A DNA stretch of 64,000 bases, taken from Skeletonema tropicum. Its lineage: Eukaryota; Bacillariophyta; Thalassiosirophyceae; Thalassiosirales; Thalassiosiraceae. The notes under the pieces were generated by a model, which made no database searches, had not been told where the DNA came from, and saw only the letters and a list, made by a program, of their open reading frames with translations. The translations under genes and the position numbers were made by a program. Position 1 is the stretch's first letter. Each line of letters starts with the position of its first letter. The stretch is taken from NCBI GenBank assembly GCA_037178625.1, contig CM074149.1, positions 806,001 through 870,000 of the forward strand. Direction: 5' to 3'. Positions 1 to 9,352 of the stretch are shown here, piece after piece.

Positions 1-325
1 GTGCCTTTTGCCACTTGACGGCTTCTGCTCCATGTCCGCCCTCGTTCACCTGGGTTGCAACGGTCAAGGTCTTTGTCCACTTTCGGATGGCTTCTTCTTT
101 CGCCTTGACAACTGCCTCTTGAAGGGATAGCTGTTTGATGAGCTTGGCAATGTCCTCGGGGTACTCCTCAGCTCGAAAACACTTTTTCTTTTTTTGTTTA
201 TCGACGGGTGGTGAAGCATGTTGGGGTTTGGGATTCTTTTTTGTCTTTTTAGACGAATCAGACACGTCCATTGTAGGAGAGTCCTGTCGCCCTAGTTGTT
301 GGAGGGAGCGAGTAGGCTTCACCAT
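1..325 (-). CDS. Lys/Glu-rich coiled-coil protein, N-terminal part (runs off the window)
   Basis: The reading frame starts at an ATG at 325 and stays open to the window edge, giving about 108 residues. It closely matches the N-terminus of the gene at 9353-10705: a short Ser/Pro/Lys-rich head with a 'SPTM' motif, then CFRAEEYPEDIAKLIKQLSL and an AVVKAKEEAI coiled-coil segment ending near AEAVKWQ. It is therefore a paralogue of that gene in the same orientation. The function is unknown. The Lys/Glu-rich helical composition suggests an elongated cytosolic or nuclear protein, which is inference. The 3' part lies outside the window, so it is not known whether the gene is intact. Confidence 0.75.
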   Translation of the reverse strand, partial: MVKPTRSLQQLGRQDSPTMDVSDSSKKTKKNPKPQHASPPVDKQKKKKCFRAEEYPEDIAKLIKQLSLQEAVVKAKEEAIRKWTKTLTVATQVNEGGHGAEAVKWQKA

Positions 326-1047
326 CGCCTTTGTTGGGGTGAAAGATTGGAAGTATGTGTTACTTTATTGGGTGGAGATACAAATCGGCTCCAGGTATGC
401 AGGTTTATTTGATTTGAAGAACAAATTCTTGTGAGCATAAAGCATAAGCAGCTAGCTCATAATGAGTGGTATGTAAGAGGCAGGGTGCGCCTTTCTTATG
501 CAATGTCGTGATAGCTGTATGCGCGATTGTTGGTTGCTCATTGATGCCTCATGTTGTCGTCCTTCTTTTGACGGCTTCCATGGTACGTTCCTTCCATTGC
601 TTTGTTTTGTGCAAACGATGCACTCCGAAGGTCGGCAGGAAGTTTTGCACGCAAGCGTCTGGACACTTTTCTCGTCCGTTCAACGCTTTCGCGCTCCCAA
701 GCAAGATCCAAGTGAGTACGGTACATAAAAGTACCACCACATCATCACTCAATGATGACCAAATTTCATATGTGTATTTATTACACAGTACAGGTAGCAG
801 CGCAGCTAGATCTATCGTACAATACTTCACAAAGAAGTAGCTCTCAGCCACTCGGTCTCTCGAGCGTGACAATTTACATGTCAGTTTGTGACGAGACCTG
901 AAGTGTGAGTTTTTCGAGTGATTTTAAATTTTTCGTTCGTCTCCGCCCAAACTCGTGTCGGCTCTACGGCATGCTACTGGACTGAGTGGTCACTAACACT
1001 TCATACGATTGAAATAAAACAGTAAATTTATATAATTATCAATCTAT
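326..1047. other. Intergenic, no convincing gene
   Basis: Short open frames exist on both strands at 466-872, but none shows a domain, a repeat or a compositional sign of coding. The region holds the 5' flank of the partial gene at 1-325 and the 3' flank of the zinc-finger gene at 1048-2976. Confidence 0.5.
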
Positions 1048-2976
1048 TCATCGTACAGTTCCATCGACTGCGTCAGTTTCTTCACTTTTGATCTTGTGAC
1101 GTTCGTTTTGGTGGATTTTCAGTGCACGTTCTCCGATAAATCGCTGTCTACATCCACAACAAATATGAATTCGTGTATCCATCTTCATGTAAGCACTGCG
1201 TAATGCCTCATCTTCGTGTTCAAAGTCATCCTGAACTCGAAGTGACGGGCATTCATTCATTTGTAATTCCCAATCAAGCAATTCCTCCTCCTCCTCCTCC
1301 TGCTGCTGCTGCTCTTCATTTTCTTCTTCCTGAGGAGCTTCTTCTACAGCGGTCGGCTGCTGTGTTCGAACGACTTTGGCACGCTTCGATTTTGTAGCCT
1401 TCAACATGGCTTTAATACCTTCCCATATCCATGAGGCGCTTTCAAATTGTAAAGCTTTCATTATCAATTCGTTTCGACGTTTCCCTCTCACTTGGCAGTA
1501 CCTCCTCGACATCTTATTCCTTCTTGGGTGAAAACTCTCAATACTCTCCTCCGCCACATCACCAATACAGCGCCATAACTTGAGTGTGTTCACCAATACA
1601 TCCGATAGCAGAGTGAACCATTTCAATTTGGTCGGAAGTTGTAGAGGGTTCTTGTCGCCAGAGAGAGGCGGGTCGACTACAATCAAGTTATGAATTTGTC
1701 TCTTCAATTCCTTGATGTTGTCTTCAAACTTTTGGATGGCAGCGTCATCCTGTTCTTTGGTGCTCATCATTGTCTTGCATAATTCATACCAGACCTTATA
1801 AATCGCCACCATCTTATCTCTGTACTTCTTCATCGCCTCTCTCAAACTCGGCTCCATCACCTTCTTCATCATCTCATCAAAAAGATGTCCTTGAATCTCC
1901 TCGGCGTTCTTGGCTAAAATCATGAAGTGCGGACCAACGATAACACCGTTAAAGTATACCTGAAGATCAACGTTGAATTCCTTTAGCGTATCCACAATGA
2001 TAACTTGAGAGAAGCAAGAGTACTTCTTGTGTATACGTTGTAGCTCATCAATTGTGTTCTTCACCATACAGCTCTGCTCAAGCATTTGCTTTTTGAGAAG
2101 TTTATCATCTGGCGTCTCAGCATCATCACCATCGACTAGAATCTCGTACTCTCTCTCCACATCCTCAAGAATCCTCCTCCATTTCTCTCGAGTCTCTTCC
2201 GCTAATGATTCTGCCTCTACTACTTTCCTTGCAGCCTCCATTCGGTCCAACAAGGATTGTTCCTGCTTATCCCTCCCCTCCAGAGACTCCAAAACATCTG
2301 CCTGTGCAAAGTCCAACTCCTCTAGATAAATCTCGAGATGTTGTATCGTTTCTTCTATTGCATGTCGAGATTCTTCATGATTGCCACCTTCGGCAAGTTC
2401 TGCTATCTTCCCATAGAAGTCAAAATCAAAGTCAAGTAGACTGCGAGCTACGCCGAGCCGGACGTGCATCACTGCTGGTATCACTGAATCCATTGGGAAG
2501 TAACAACACGGCTCCATTGCAATACTGTGGGAGTGATTCTTTGTGACATTGGCACGTGCAGCGGACGTTCTTTCTGAAGGGTCTTTATCGCAATAGCGAG
2601 TTTTGTACTCTTCCCATGATTGCCGTATATTATCGGCTGTTCTTGCTATATAAGAAGGAAGAGCCCCCGTACCTTCCCACATCTTCTTCACATCACTCAG
2701 TTTGGCAAGATTATAAATGCATGGCCATGTAGCACTGGCACCTTGATGGCCTATCAAGACCGAAAGGAATTCCATATCAGCGGAAAGAGCCCCAATGACC
2801 ATGTATTGCCAGATGCTAATTTGATTGCTATCAACTTTGTCCAATGGTTCACGAAACTTCACAGTAGCCAAACACTCATCGTCAGCATCAAAGAAGGACA
2901 CCCCAACAAATTTGTCCCCATCCACCACTACTTTATAGTCAGCAACCTTAGTAAAATCTAGTGCGACAATACCCAT
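1048..2976 (-). CDS. C2H2 zinc-finger protein with long helical middle region
   Basis: This is a 642-residue frame starting MGIVALDFTK. The first 130 residues look globular. Residues about 190-480 are Glu/Lys-rich and probably coiled-coil, with runs such as ESLAEETREKW. An acidic Glu/Gln stretch lies near residues 550-580. The C-terminus carries one classical C2H2 finger: CCGC, then 12 residues, then HQNERH (C-x2-C-x12-H-x4-H), with the usual Phe and Leu core residues. A single C-terminal finger fits nucleic-acid or protein binding, but the family was not recognised. The next gene upstream on the same strand ends only about 95 bp away. The frame remains open a short way upstream of the ATG without another ATG, so the two could be parts of one spliced gene. 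I favour two genes. Confidence 0.7.
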   Translation of the reverse strand: MGIVALDFTKVADYKVVVDGDKFVGVSFFDADDECLATVKFREPLDKVDSNQISIWQYMVIGALSADMEFLSVLIGHQGASATWPCIYNLAKLSDVKKMWEGTGALPSYIARTADNIRQSWEEYKTRYCDKDPSERTSAARANVTKNHSHSIAMEPCCYFPMDSVIPAVMHVRLGVARSLLDFDFDFYGKIAELAEGGNHEESRHAIEETIQHLEIYLEELDFAQADVLESLEGRDKQEQSLLDRMEAARKVVEAESLAEETREKWRRILEDVEREYEILVDGDDAETPDDKLLKKQMLEQSCMVKNTIDELQRIHKKYSCFSQVIIVDTLKEFNVDLQVYFNGVIVGPHFMILAKNAEEIQGHLFDEMMKKVMEPSLREAMKKYRDKMVAIYKVWYELCKTMMSTKEQDDAAIQKFEDNIKELKRQIHNLIVVDPPLSGDKNPLQLPTKLKWFTLLSDVLVNTLKLWRCIGDVAEESIESFHPRRNKMSRRYCQVRGKRRNELIMKALQFESASWIWEGIKAMLKATKSKRAKVVRTQQPTAVEEAPQEEENEEQQQQEEEEEELLDWELQMNECPSLRVQDDFEHEDEALRSAYMKMDTRIHICCGCRQRFIGERALKIHQNERHKIKSEETDAVDGTVR

Positions 2977-3070
2977 CTCATTCTCATCACTAGTCTCAGT
3001 AGTTACCGTCGTTGTCTCTTTGCTTTTGGTATATCTAGGTAGCGGCGATGGTTTGGACTCATCGTGATCA

Positions 3071-4192
3071 TCACTTGTGTTGATAACAACAATTGCTAGG
3101 AGCTGATCCTGCTTCTTTCCTAACCTTTAGAAATGCCAATGCAAAGCTGGCCCCTGCAAGAAGGCCCAGCCACGCTTGCACTGTTATTGTGTGGCGGCGA
3201 AGAGTTCGTGGATTAGGGTCTGTGTTGTGAAGGTACTGAATAGGTTGACGGACGAGAGTGAACCTTTTCACATGAGGAAATGATGGGATGTCTGTGATGG
3301 AAGAAATAATATCCTCCCCCCTCTTTGTGGCAGCCATGTCGATTTGAGCAAGGCATCCCAATAGCCTCTTTTCACCAGGAGTTAGTTTTTCTTTCTTCTT
3401 GTATTTTGCCTTCAAGCCATCAAGCAGACGAGTAGTAGTGCTCTCATTTATGTTGCCATTTTCATCGAACAGCGATTGTTGGAGATCAGGTGAGGACGTA
3501 CGAGTAGTATTTGGGAACAACTCCTTTGGTGCTGCAATGTTACTCCTCGATGCAGTGTCATCCCTCGGAGTAGCGTCATCATTTTCTTCATCGCTGCCGT
3601 CATCATCTCCTTTCTGTCTCTTCGGATTTGGTGTCTGACCAGCAGATCTTGGGCGGAAGGTAACTTTTTTAGTAGTTGATACCGGTGCTGGGTTCTGTCT
3701 CTGTTTGCCTCGGTATTTGTTGTAGCCATCGGCTCTCCTTCTGTCTTTGAGGAACTTTCGAAGACGCTCCGTACTCCCTTCCCATAATTCAGTTTCGTCA
3801 TCAATGCCAAATGTCTCGGTCGGCGTGAGTCCCTGGACGTGGAAAAGTTGTTCTTTATCATTTGACTGTGAGCAAGCAATTTGCGTTACTTTACCATCAC
3901 TTCCAATATTGAGATGTATGAAACGATCCTTGCCATTTTCACACTCCCCGTCTACATCCTCGTATGGAATACAAATCTGCCCCAATTTCGTCTCAAAAGC
4001 AGATTCCATCATGAGTACGTCTACTTCTCTCATGCTGTTATCGCTTTCGTCGTATCCACACACCATGTTGAGAGGATCTTTCAAGGCTTCAAATTCGTGC
4101 CACGTTTCCATCACATTTTCACTCCGACCGACAATTTGAGCGATTGCCCTCCGCAGTGGGGCGTAAACCTTGAAGTTTTTGAAGACTTCCAT
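3071..4192 (-). CDS. Hypothetical protein with disordered middle and C-terminal membrane segment
   Basis: This is a 373-residue frame starting MEVFKNFKVY at an ATG. Residues 1-150 look globular. Residues about 155-245 are Lys/Arg/Pro then Asp/Ser/Thr-rich and probably disordered, with a basic KKVTFRPRSAGQTPNPKRQK stretch that could be a nuclear signal. Residues about 260-320 are helical. Near the C-terminus, AWLGLLAGASFALAFLKV is a plausible single transmembrane helix. No known family was recognised. It lies about 95 bp upstream of the C2H2 gene on the same strand, so the two may be co-expressed or mis-split. A tail-anchored membrane protein is one reading of the C-terminal helix. Confidence 0.6.
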   Translation of the reverse strand: MEVFKNFKVYAPLRRAIAQIVGRSENVMETWHEFEALKDPLNMVCGYDESDNSMREVDVLMMESAFETKLGQICIPYEDVDGECENGKDRFIHLNIGSDGKVTQIACSQSNDKEQLFHVQGLTPTETFGIDDETELWEGSTERLRKFLKDRRRADGYNKYRGKQRQNPAPVSTTKKVTFRPRSAGQTPNPKRQKGDDDGSDEENDDATPRDDTASRSNIAAPKELFPNTTRTSSPDLQQSLFDENGNINESTTTRLLDGLKAKYKKKEKLTPGEKRLLGCLAQIDMAATKRGEDIISSITDIPSFPHVKRFTLVRQPIQYLHNTDPNPRTLRRHTITVQAWLGLLAGASFALAFLKVRKEAGSAPSNCCYQHK

Positions 4193-4633
4193 TGCAATAC
4201 TTTCACACTACCCACGAAATAAAAGAGAATATAGCCGAAGCAGAAAGATTCGGGTGGACGGATTCACGATATCTTTATGAGGGGGAGGACGAGAGGACTC
4301 TCTCCAGCACCAGCAGTGGAGACAATGATATTTGGACTAAACGCAGAAGATTTTATGCACGTGAATATTGAACTGGTGACTGGGCATTGTTGATTTTGCC
4401 TGCACCTCAATAAGTTGGGCCCATCATGTCGGCGAAGGGTAGTAGAGTCAAGATTGGCTGGGTTTTCGAGGTGCAGGCATAATGGCGATGACGGTCTATG
4501 GGTCTGAAAATGGGTAATGATTCGCTAACAACGTGCTAGTTATTTCCGCGCAACAGGGTGTCAAAAAAGGTTTTTTTGAGCTTATTTTTAAAAACGAGGT
4601 TGGCCTCGTTTTCATGTAAATGTCCGTTTTCGA
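4193..4633. other. Intergenic, 5' flank of 3071-4192
   Basis: No gene, RNA or repeat is seen here. It ends at the left boundary of the 541-bp direct repeat. Confidence 0.5.
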
Positions 4634-5174
4634 CTCTCAAGTTGAGAATTATCTGTCATAAGACCGTCAAACAGAGTCGGGATAATCTAAGCGAACATTC
4701 AGGCGGGAACACGGATCGGAGCGAGATCGGTGGACTTGTGAGGAGGATCGTAGAGTACCAGGAAACGAAGGCAGTGTTGAGACGTCTAATTCTATCTTAA
4801 GCCGGACACGAAGCACTGAAGCTCTGCTGTTGTGCGTCCTACTCGACTATCGAAGTATTGATGTAGTACATGTGCCTTGAGGCAGCGGATGTATTCCAAC
4901 GTAGTTATTACTATTTCATTATTCTTATTATTTATTTTGTGTTGTTGAGCGCCATGGTCATTGGATTTAGTATCTTGTGTAAAGATATGGCGGGAAAATA
5001 AGTTCTGCTGAACCGACGATCGCGGAAGATTCGACGTTCAACTTGCGGTAGATAAATGGGACGATTCCCATTAATCGGGATATGAGTATCTTCAATATCC
5101 ATAAGTAGTGTACCATTGATGACATACTGGTACGATTGCGGTTGCGCTCATCTGCTTTCTTACATAAGTTGACA
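4634..5174 (-). repeat. Direct repeat copy 1 (putative 3' LTR)
   Basis: This 541-bp segment is repeated at 7310-7850 without visible indels. It contains the last 70 or so codons and the stop of the gene at 4967-7136. Confidence 0.85.
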
Positions 5175-7136
5175 CTCCCCAGCCAAACGTATATCGTATT
5201 CCAGACTTCCCACTTCAACAAGTAATCGCTAATCTCAAAGAACATCTGAGCAGTAAACTTATTATTGTGTGAAGTTGTTTCCATAATGGTTGGTATTTCC
5301 AGTAGCTCTTGATAATCATTGATCTGACCTGTAGGTGTATGGTCTTGATAATCCTTGATCTGTCCTGTAGGTGTAGGGTATTGGATGAGTAGTTCTTCCT
5401 CCTTTGGACTAGGTAGACGTAGATCGGCCATAGAAAATGTGGATGATAAAGCATTGTGATTGTTTGCAAAGGGCCTATTGCCGTTTGTGACTTGTGAGAA
5501 GGGCCTATTGCCGTTTTTGACTTGAACTTCAAGGTATATACGGTCATCCGCGACTTGGTAATGAAGTTGGTCGTATTCATCAAAAATGCGAACACTTGAA
5601 GAGAACCCTCTCTCGGGACTTCTAACAAAGAACCTGAAGCCACACACAAAGATATCGACAAAGAATCCACCATAGAGCCGATTGCATCGGGTGATAATTC
5701 TGCTTCCGACGATGATTTCGTGGTAATATGTGCGTGATGCATCAATAAGTTCTTGAATAGCTGCACGTTTGCTGCGCTCCCCATGATTGAGACCGAGATG
5801 ATGACGTTCATAACTCACGAGATCAGGATGAAGAACCGAATTGACTTGATTGCGAATAATATTTTCTCTCACGGCAGTACCGAGTAAAGCAAGCATGTTG
5901 TAAGATTTGCAAAAGGAAGTATCTTCCGTCGGACGAATGATATGATGAAGTCGAGTAGATGATGATGTCTCCCCATATTCCTCAGCAGTAACCATGACAG
6001 AATGATGTCGATCCAAGAAAACGTTGTTGATGATGACGTTCCGAAGCAAGACGTGATACTGTCGATGACCTCGAGTAATCTCCGCAAACGAAAAGCGATG
6101 CAACCTGCAAGCGACGACGATATAGATCCTATCAGCAAGGTCTCGAGAATCATGTGAATAGAACTGAGCAGCGAAGTCTTGTAAGGACTTAAGAACAAGT
6201 GCATTGCATTCCGCATCGACTAGTTGTGCTCGATGGTGGTAAAATTCAATCTTCGCAGCAGGAGAACAAACAACAACTTGGCTTCCAACGGCAGAATCTT
6301 CTTGGATGTCCATCAACTTATAGAGTAGAACTTGCTCCCCATTCTTCGTCTTGTAGAACTGAATTCCATTCGACTCGTAGTACCAAATCAACTCTGAAAT
6401 AATAAAGTCTCTCATCTTCGCAGGATAGTGGTAACGTCGTATCATCACAGATAGATATTCAATTGAAGGAATTTGCTCCCCATTCATCTCGCAGGACAAA
6501 AGAAACTCTAAATTAATAAAGTATCGCATCTTCACAGGACAGTACTCTCCAATCATCATCTTGTGATATCGCAGTAGCTCTAAAGCTGTAGAGACATAAG
6601 ATATCATGCCACGAACAAATGCATAGCCTTGAATGTGCGAAGGATCATATCGTACAAGTAATTCAAGTACAGACCGAGCGATGGTAATAAACAAGATCTT
6701 GTTGGATGTGTGATCGGAGTTGTGACAACTGTGAGTTAAGTGCGGGCAAAGGCCTGTACACGGTGACAATCCACCATTTATCCTCTTGACTTCCTAATAA
6801 GGAGAGACCCATTACTAACGAAGGACGGTCCACCACATGGTAGATATCCACTTCTTCAGAAGACACGTAAATCCATAAACGTGTAGATATGATCCCTTCA
6901 GTAGAAAACAGGACTTGATGTAAATCCAAAAACTCGGATAATGGTCTCCGCCACCTTCCTCTGCGAAATACATCAGATTCCATATTAGCATCTCGACTAC
7001 CATCACTGGTCTCTAAAGAAGCGTCTACAAAACCCTCATCGGCAGTAACATCGCCACGTGAAGAAGAAAGTTGATCCTCCTGCATGATGATATCGGCGTC
7101 AGATAAAGATGTTATGCTGTATTGAGCAGCTATCAC
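4967..7136 (-). CDS. Unknown protein in the repeat-flanked unit, two overlapping frames
   Basis: A first frame runs from about 7085 (first ATG; open from a GTG at 7136) to 6663 and contains an acidic head, then FLDLHQVLFSTEG and LWIYVSSEEVDIYHVV. A second frame, +1 relative to the first and overlapping it for about 107 bp, runs from 6769 to 4967 (600 codons) and has no ATG near its start. Together they would give about 730 residues. The protein is His/Tyr/Ile-rich, with repeated TGQINDYQ-type and FSQVTNGNRPFANN-type short duplications. It has no recognised domain. The overlap may reflect a frameshift mutation, an intron or programmed frameshifting. The last part is encoded inside the direct repeat, which is unusual for an LTR element's coding region. 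Confidence 0.45.
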
Positions 7137-7309
7137 GGGTGTCCACTTGGTATGAAAGGAAGGCCTATTAAGCTAGGTGTTTGCCTGGCAAAACGGAGTC
7201 CACTTAAATCAGGGAGAGTTGGATTTTCTCATAAGACTCAACGACTAAGGCTTGACAGATAATTCTTCGGTGTATCTGAAGCTATTGTTAAAGCACGAGA
7301 ACTGATAAT

Positions 7310-7850
7310 CTCTCAAGTTGAGAATTATCTGTCATAAGACCGTCAAACAGAGTCGGGATAATCTAAGCGAACATTCAGGCGGGAACACGGATCGGAGCGA
7401 GATCGGTGGACTTGTGAGGAGGATCGTAGAGTACCAGGAAACGAAGGCAGTGTTGAGACGTCTAATTCTATCTTAAGCCGGACACGAAGCACTGAAGCTC
7501 TGCTGTTGTGCGTCCTACTCGACTATCGAAGTATTGATGTAGTACATGTGCCTTGAGGCAGCGGATGTATTCCAACGTAGTTATTACTATTTCATTATTC
7601 TTATTATTTATTTTGTGTTGTTGAGCGCCATGGTCATTGGATTTAGTATCTTGTGTAAAGATATGGCGGGAAAATAAGTTCTGCTGAACCGACGATCGCG
7701 GAAGATTCGACGTTCAACTTGCGGTAGATAAATGGGACGATTCCCATTAATCGGGATATGAGTATCTTCAATATCCATAAGTAGTGTACCATTGATGACA
7801 TACTGGTACGATTGCGGTTGCGCTCATCTGCTTTCTTACATAAGTTGACA
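7310..7850 (-). repeat. Direct repeat copy 2 (putative 5' LTR)
   Basis: This is the second copy of 4634-5174. It carries a duplicate of the same C-terminal coding stretch (VNLCKKADERNRNRTS to the stop at 7643). Here that stretch is fused in frame to unrelated upstream sequence up to about 8014, so it is a gene-end relic rather than a gene. Confidence 0.85.
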
Positions 7851-8247
7851 TCGACCCTCTCGAGAGACCGTGGCGCCAGTCGACTCAAGAGTCTTCTCAG
7901 CCATCTACAGATACCAGTGATACGTAGTTTACCGTAGCACAGAAATAACCTAAAGCCCCACACACATACCTGTTCACAATATGAAGTAAATATATCTTCT
8001 GATGTGCTCCACATGAAAAGTTACGACCAGCCCAACAAACTATTTGTTAAACAGTTTATGGAATTTCAACTTGTTCATATTATTTAAGATGACTCCAGTT
8101 GCAATCACTAAATCTACGAAAGCTTCAACTAACAAGTAGGTAATACTACAACAATTGAAGACGAAGGATTATCAACTTTAGAAACATTAGTACAGCCAGG
8201 GTGAGATCCATTACTACCTGTCAAACATCATTCATTAAACTTATGAT

Positions 8248-9136
8248 TTGACGATCACACGATGTAGCGATCCGGGTCGTCTGTCGAGCCTTCGAGCAGC
8301 AGTGGAGGATCTCAGTGATTGGATGGAAGAAGAGAATGATACGGATCCCTACTTACAATATCTGATCGAAGAGTACCTCCTTGGACATGGAGAATTGGAC
8401 ATGTACGATATTATTGATGGACTTCCTACTAAGCAGATTGAATTTGCAGAGATACATGACACACTTGGGTGGGATAATTTCGTTGAAGGCCGTATCAATA
8501 AGCTTCTGGTCCACCTTTATGCACAGTATCTATCCACCATTCATACTTTCGTTCAACCTGCATCCTGGGCTCGCTAGTGGGCTCATGAGACAACTTCTCC
8601 TCCTGACACATCAGCAATGGCTTTATCGCAATTGTACAGTGCACTACAAAGCAGACGGCAGATCTCTTCCACAACACGAACGTATTACGAGTCTCCTCAA
8701 CACGGATGAGGATATGCTCCTGCCGAAAGATAGGGATCTATTGCACATTGATTTCGCTCATCTGGCTGAAGATCCAACTATGGATCAAGAAAGATGGATA
8801 GCTAGTATGGAATCAGCCTTGGTAGCTCGCAGAGTACACCGGGGTAGACGGAGTCGGCGTGTTCGATTACCTAATCTGCGGAACAGACAACGTTTGCGCA
8901 ACTCTGCTTCGGAAACCTCGGCTTCCAGTTCAGACGACACATATGTTGATGTTGGATCAGATGGCGACGATGAGGATGATGATGCAACTCACCCTCTGGT
9001 GTGGCGTCCGAAAGTGATATTGTCCCAGTGCTTCAAGCTCGACAATATATCACGTCATAATTTCCACCTCGTAGGGACTCAGAAGGTAGCATTCGCTTTC
9101 GACGCAGACGACGACGATCGTAATATGGCGCTGTAA
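8248..9136 (+). pseudogene. Frameshifted relic of a repeated hypothetical family
   Basis: Two overlapping frames make one protein. The first (to the stop at 8577) includes IHDTLGWDNFVEGRINKLLV and ends PASWAR. The second continues GLMRQLLLLTHQQWLYRN and runs to 9136. A one-base frame change at about 8572-8582 separates them. The first frame also lacks an ATG at its start. The motifs LGWDNFVEGRI and THQQWLYRN are, to my recollection, common in multi-copy diatom hypothetical proteins that may belong to mobile elements; that link is memory, not shown here. The C-terminal part is Arg-rich, then acidic (GDDEDDD). The broken frame suggests a dead copy. Confidence 0.6.
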
Positions 9137-9352
9137 GTTGTGTAAAAAATGACCTGGATGATGGTAACATTACCGTTGCGGTTTCCCGGAGCCTAAGAAA
9201 CACAAAAGAGATGTGTACTTGTCTAGATTATAGAGAGCAATTTTCTAACAAAGCTTTAAGCTTTAAGCTTATGACCTGACGATCTCTTGAAAATATATTA
9301 CACAACAGATGCACATTGCATTTAACATTGTCCAAAGAAGGAACGGAAGTGT

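Larger units (their letters stand above)
4634..7850 (-). mobile_element. LTR-like unit: 541-bp direct repeats flanking an unknown gene
   Basis: Positions 4634-5174 and 7310-7850 are the same length with a constant offset of 2676 bp and no difference at the points compared by eye. The unit is flanked by TCGA on both sides (ending at 4633 and starting at 7851), a possible 4-bp target-site duplication. Read on the minus strand, each repeat starts TGTCAAC, and the 4634-5174 copy is preceded by the purine-rich tract GGCTGGGGAG, as expected for a polypurine tract before a 3' LTR. The repeats end GAGAG rather than the canonical CA. The interior contains no recognisable reverse transcriptase, integrase or protease. 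It could be a non-autonomous LTR element, or a simple duplication of one gene's 3' end. Confidence 0.45.

Noticed and set aside
466..872. Open frames of 124 and 107 codons on opposite strands
   Set aside because: They overlap each other on opposite strands, show no domain, signal or compositional bias, and neither has a paralogue in the window.
2976..3071. Merging the genes at 1048-2976 and 3071-4192 as one spliced gene
   Set aside because: The GT-AG pairs I tried between them did not restore the frame, so they are listed separately, though a different intron cannot be ruled out.
4967..7136. Reverse transcriptase or integrase in the repeat-flanked unit
   Set aside because: I looked for Y-x-DD, H-x3-H/C-x2-C and D-x-G protease motifs in the frames and found none convincing, so I did not call a retrotransposon of a named family.
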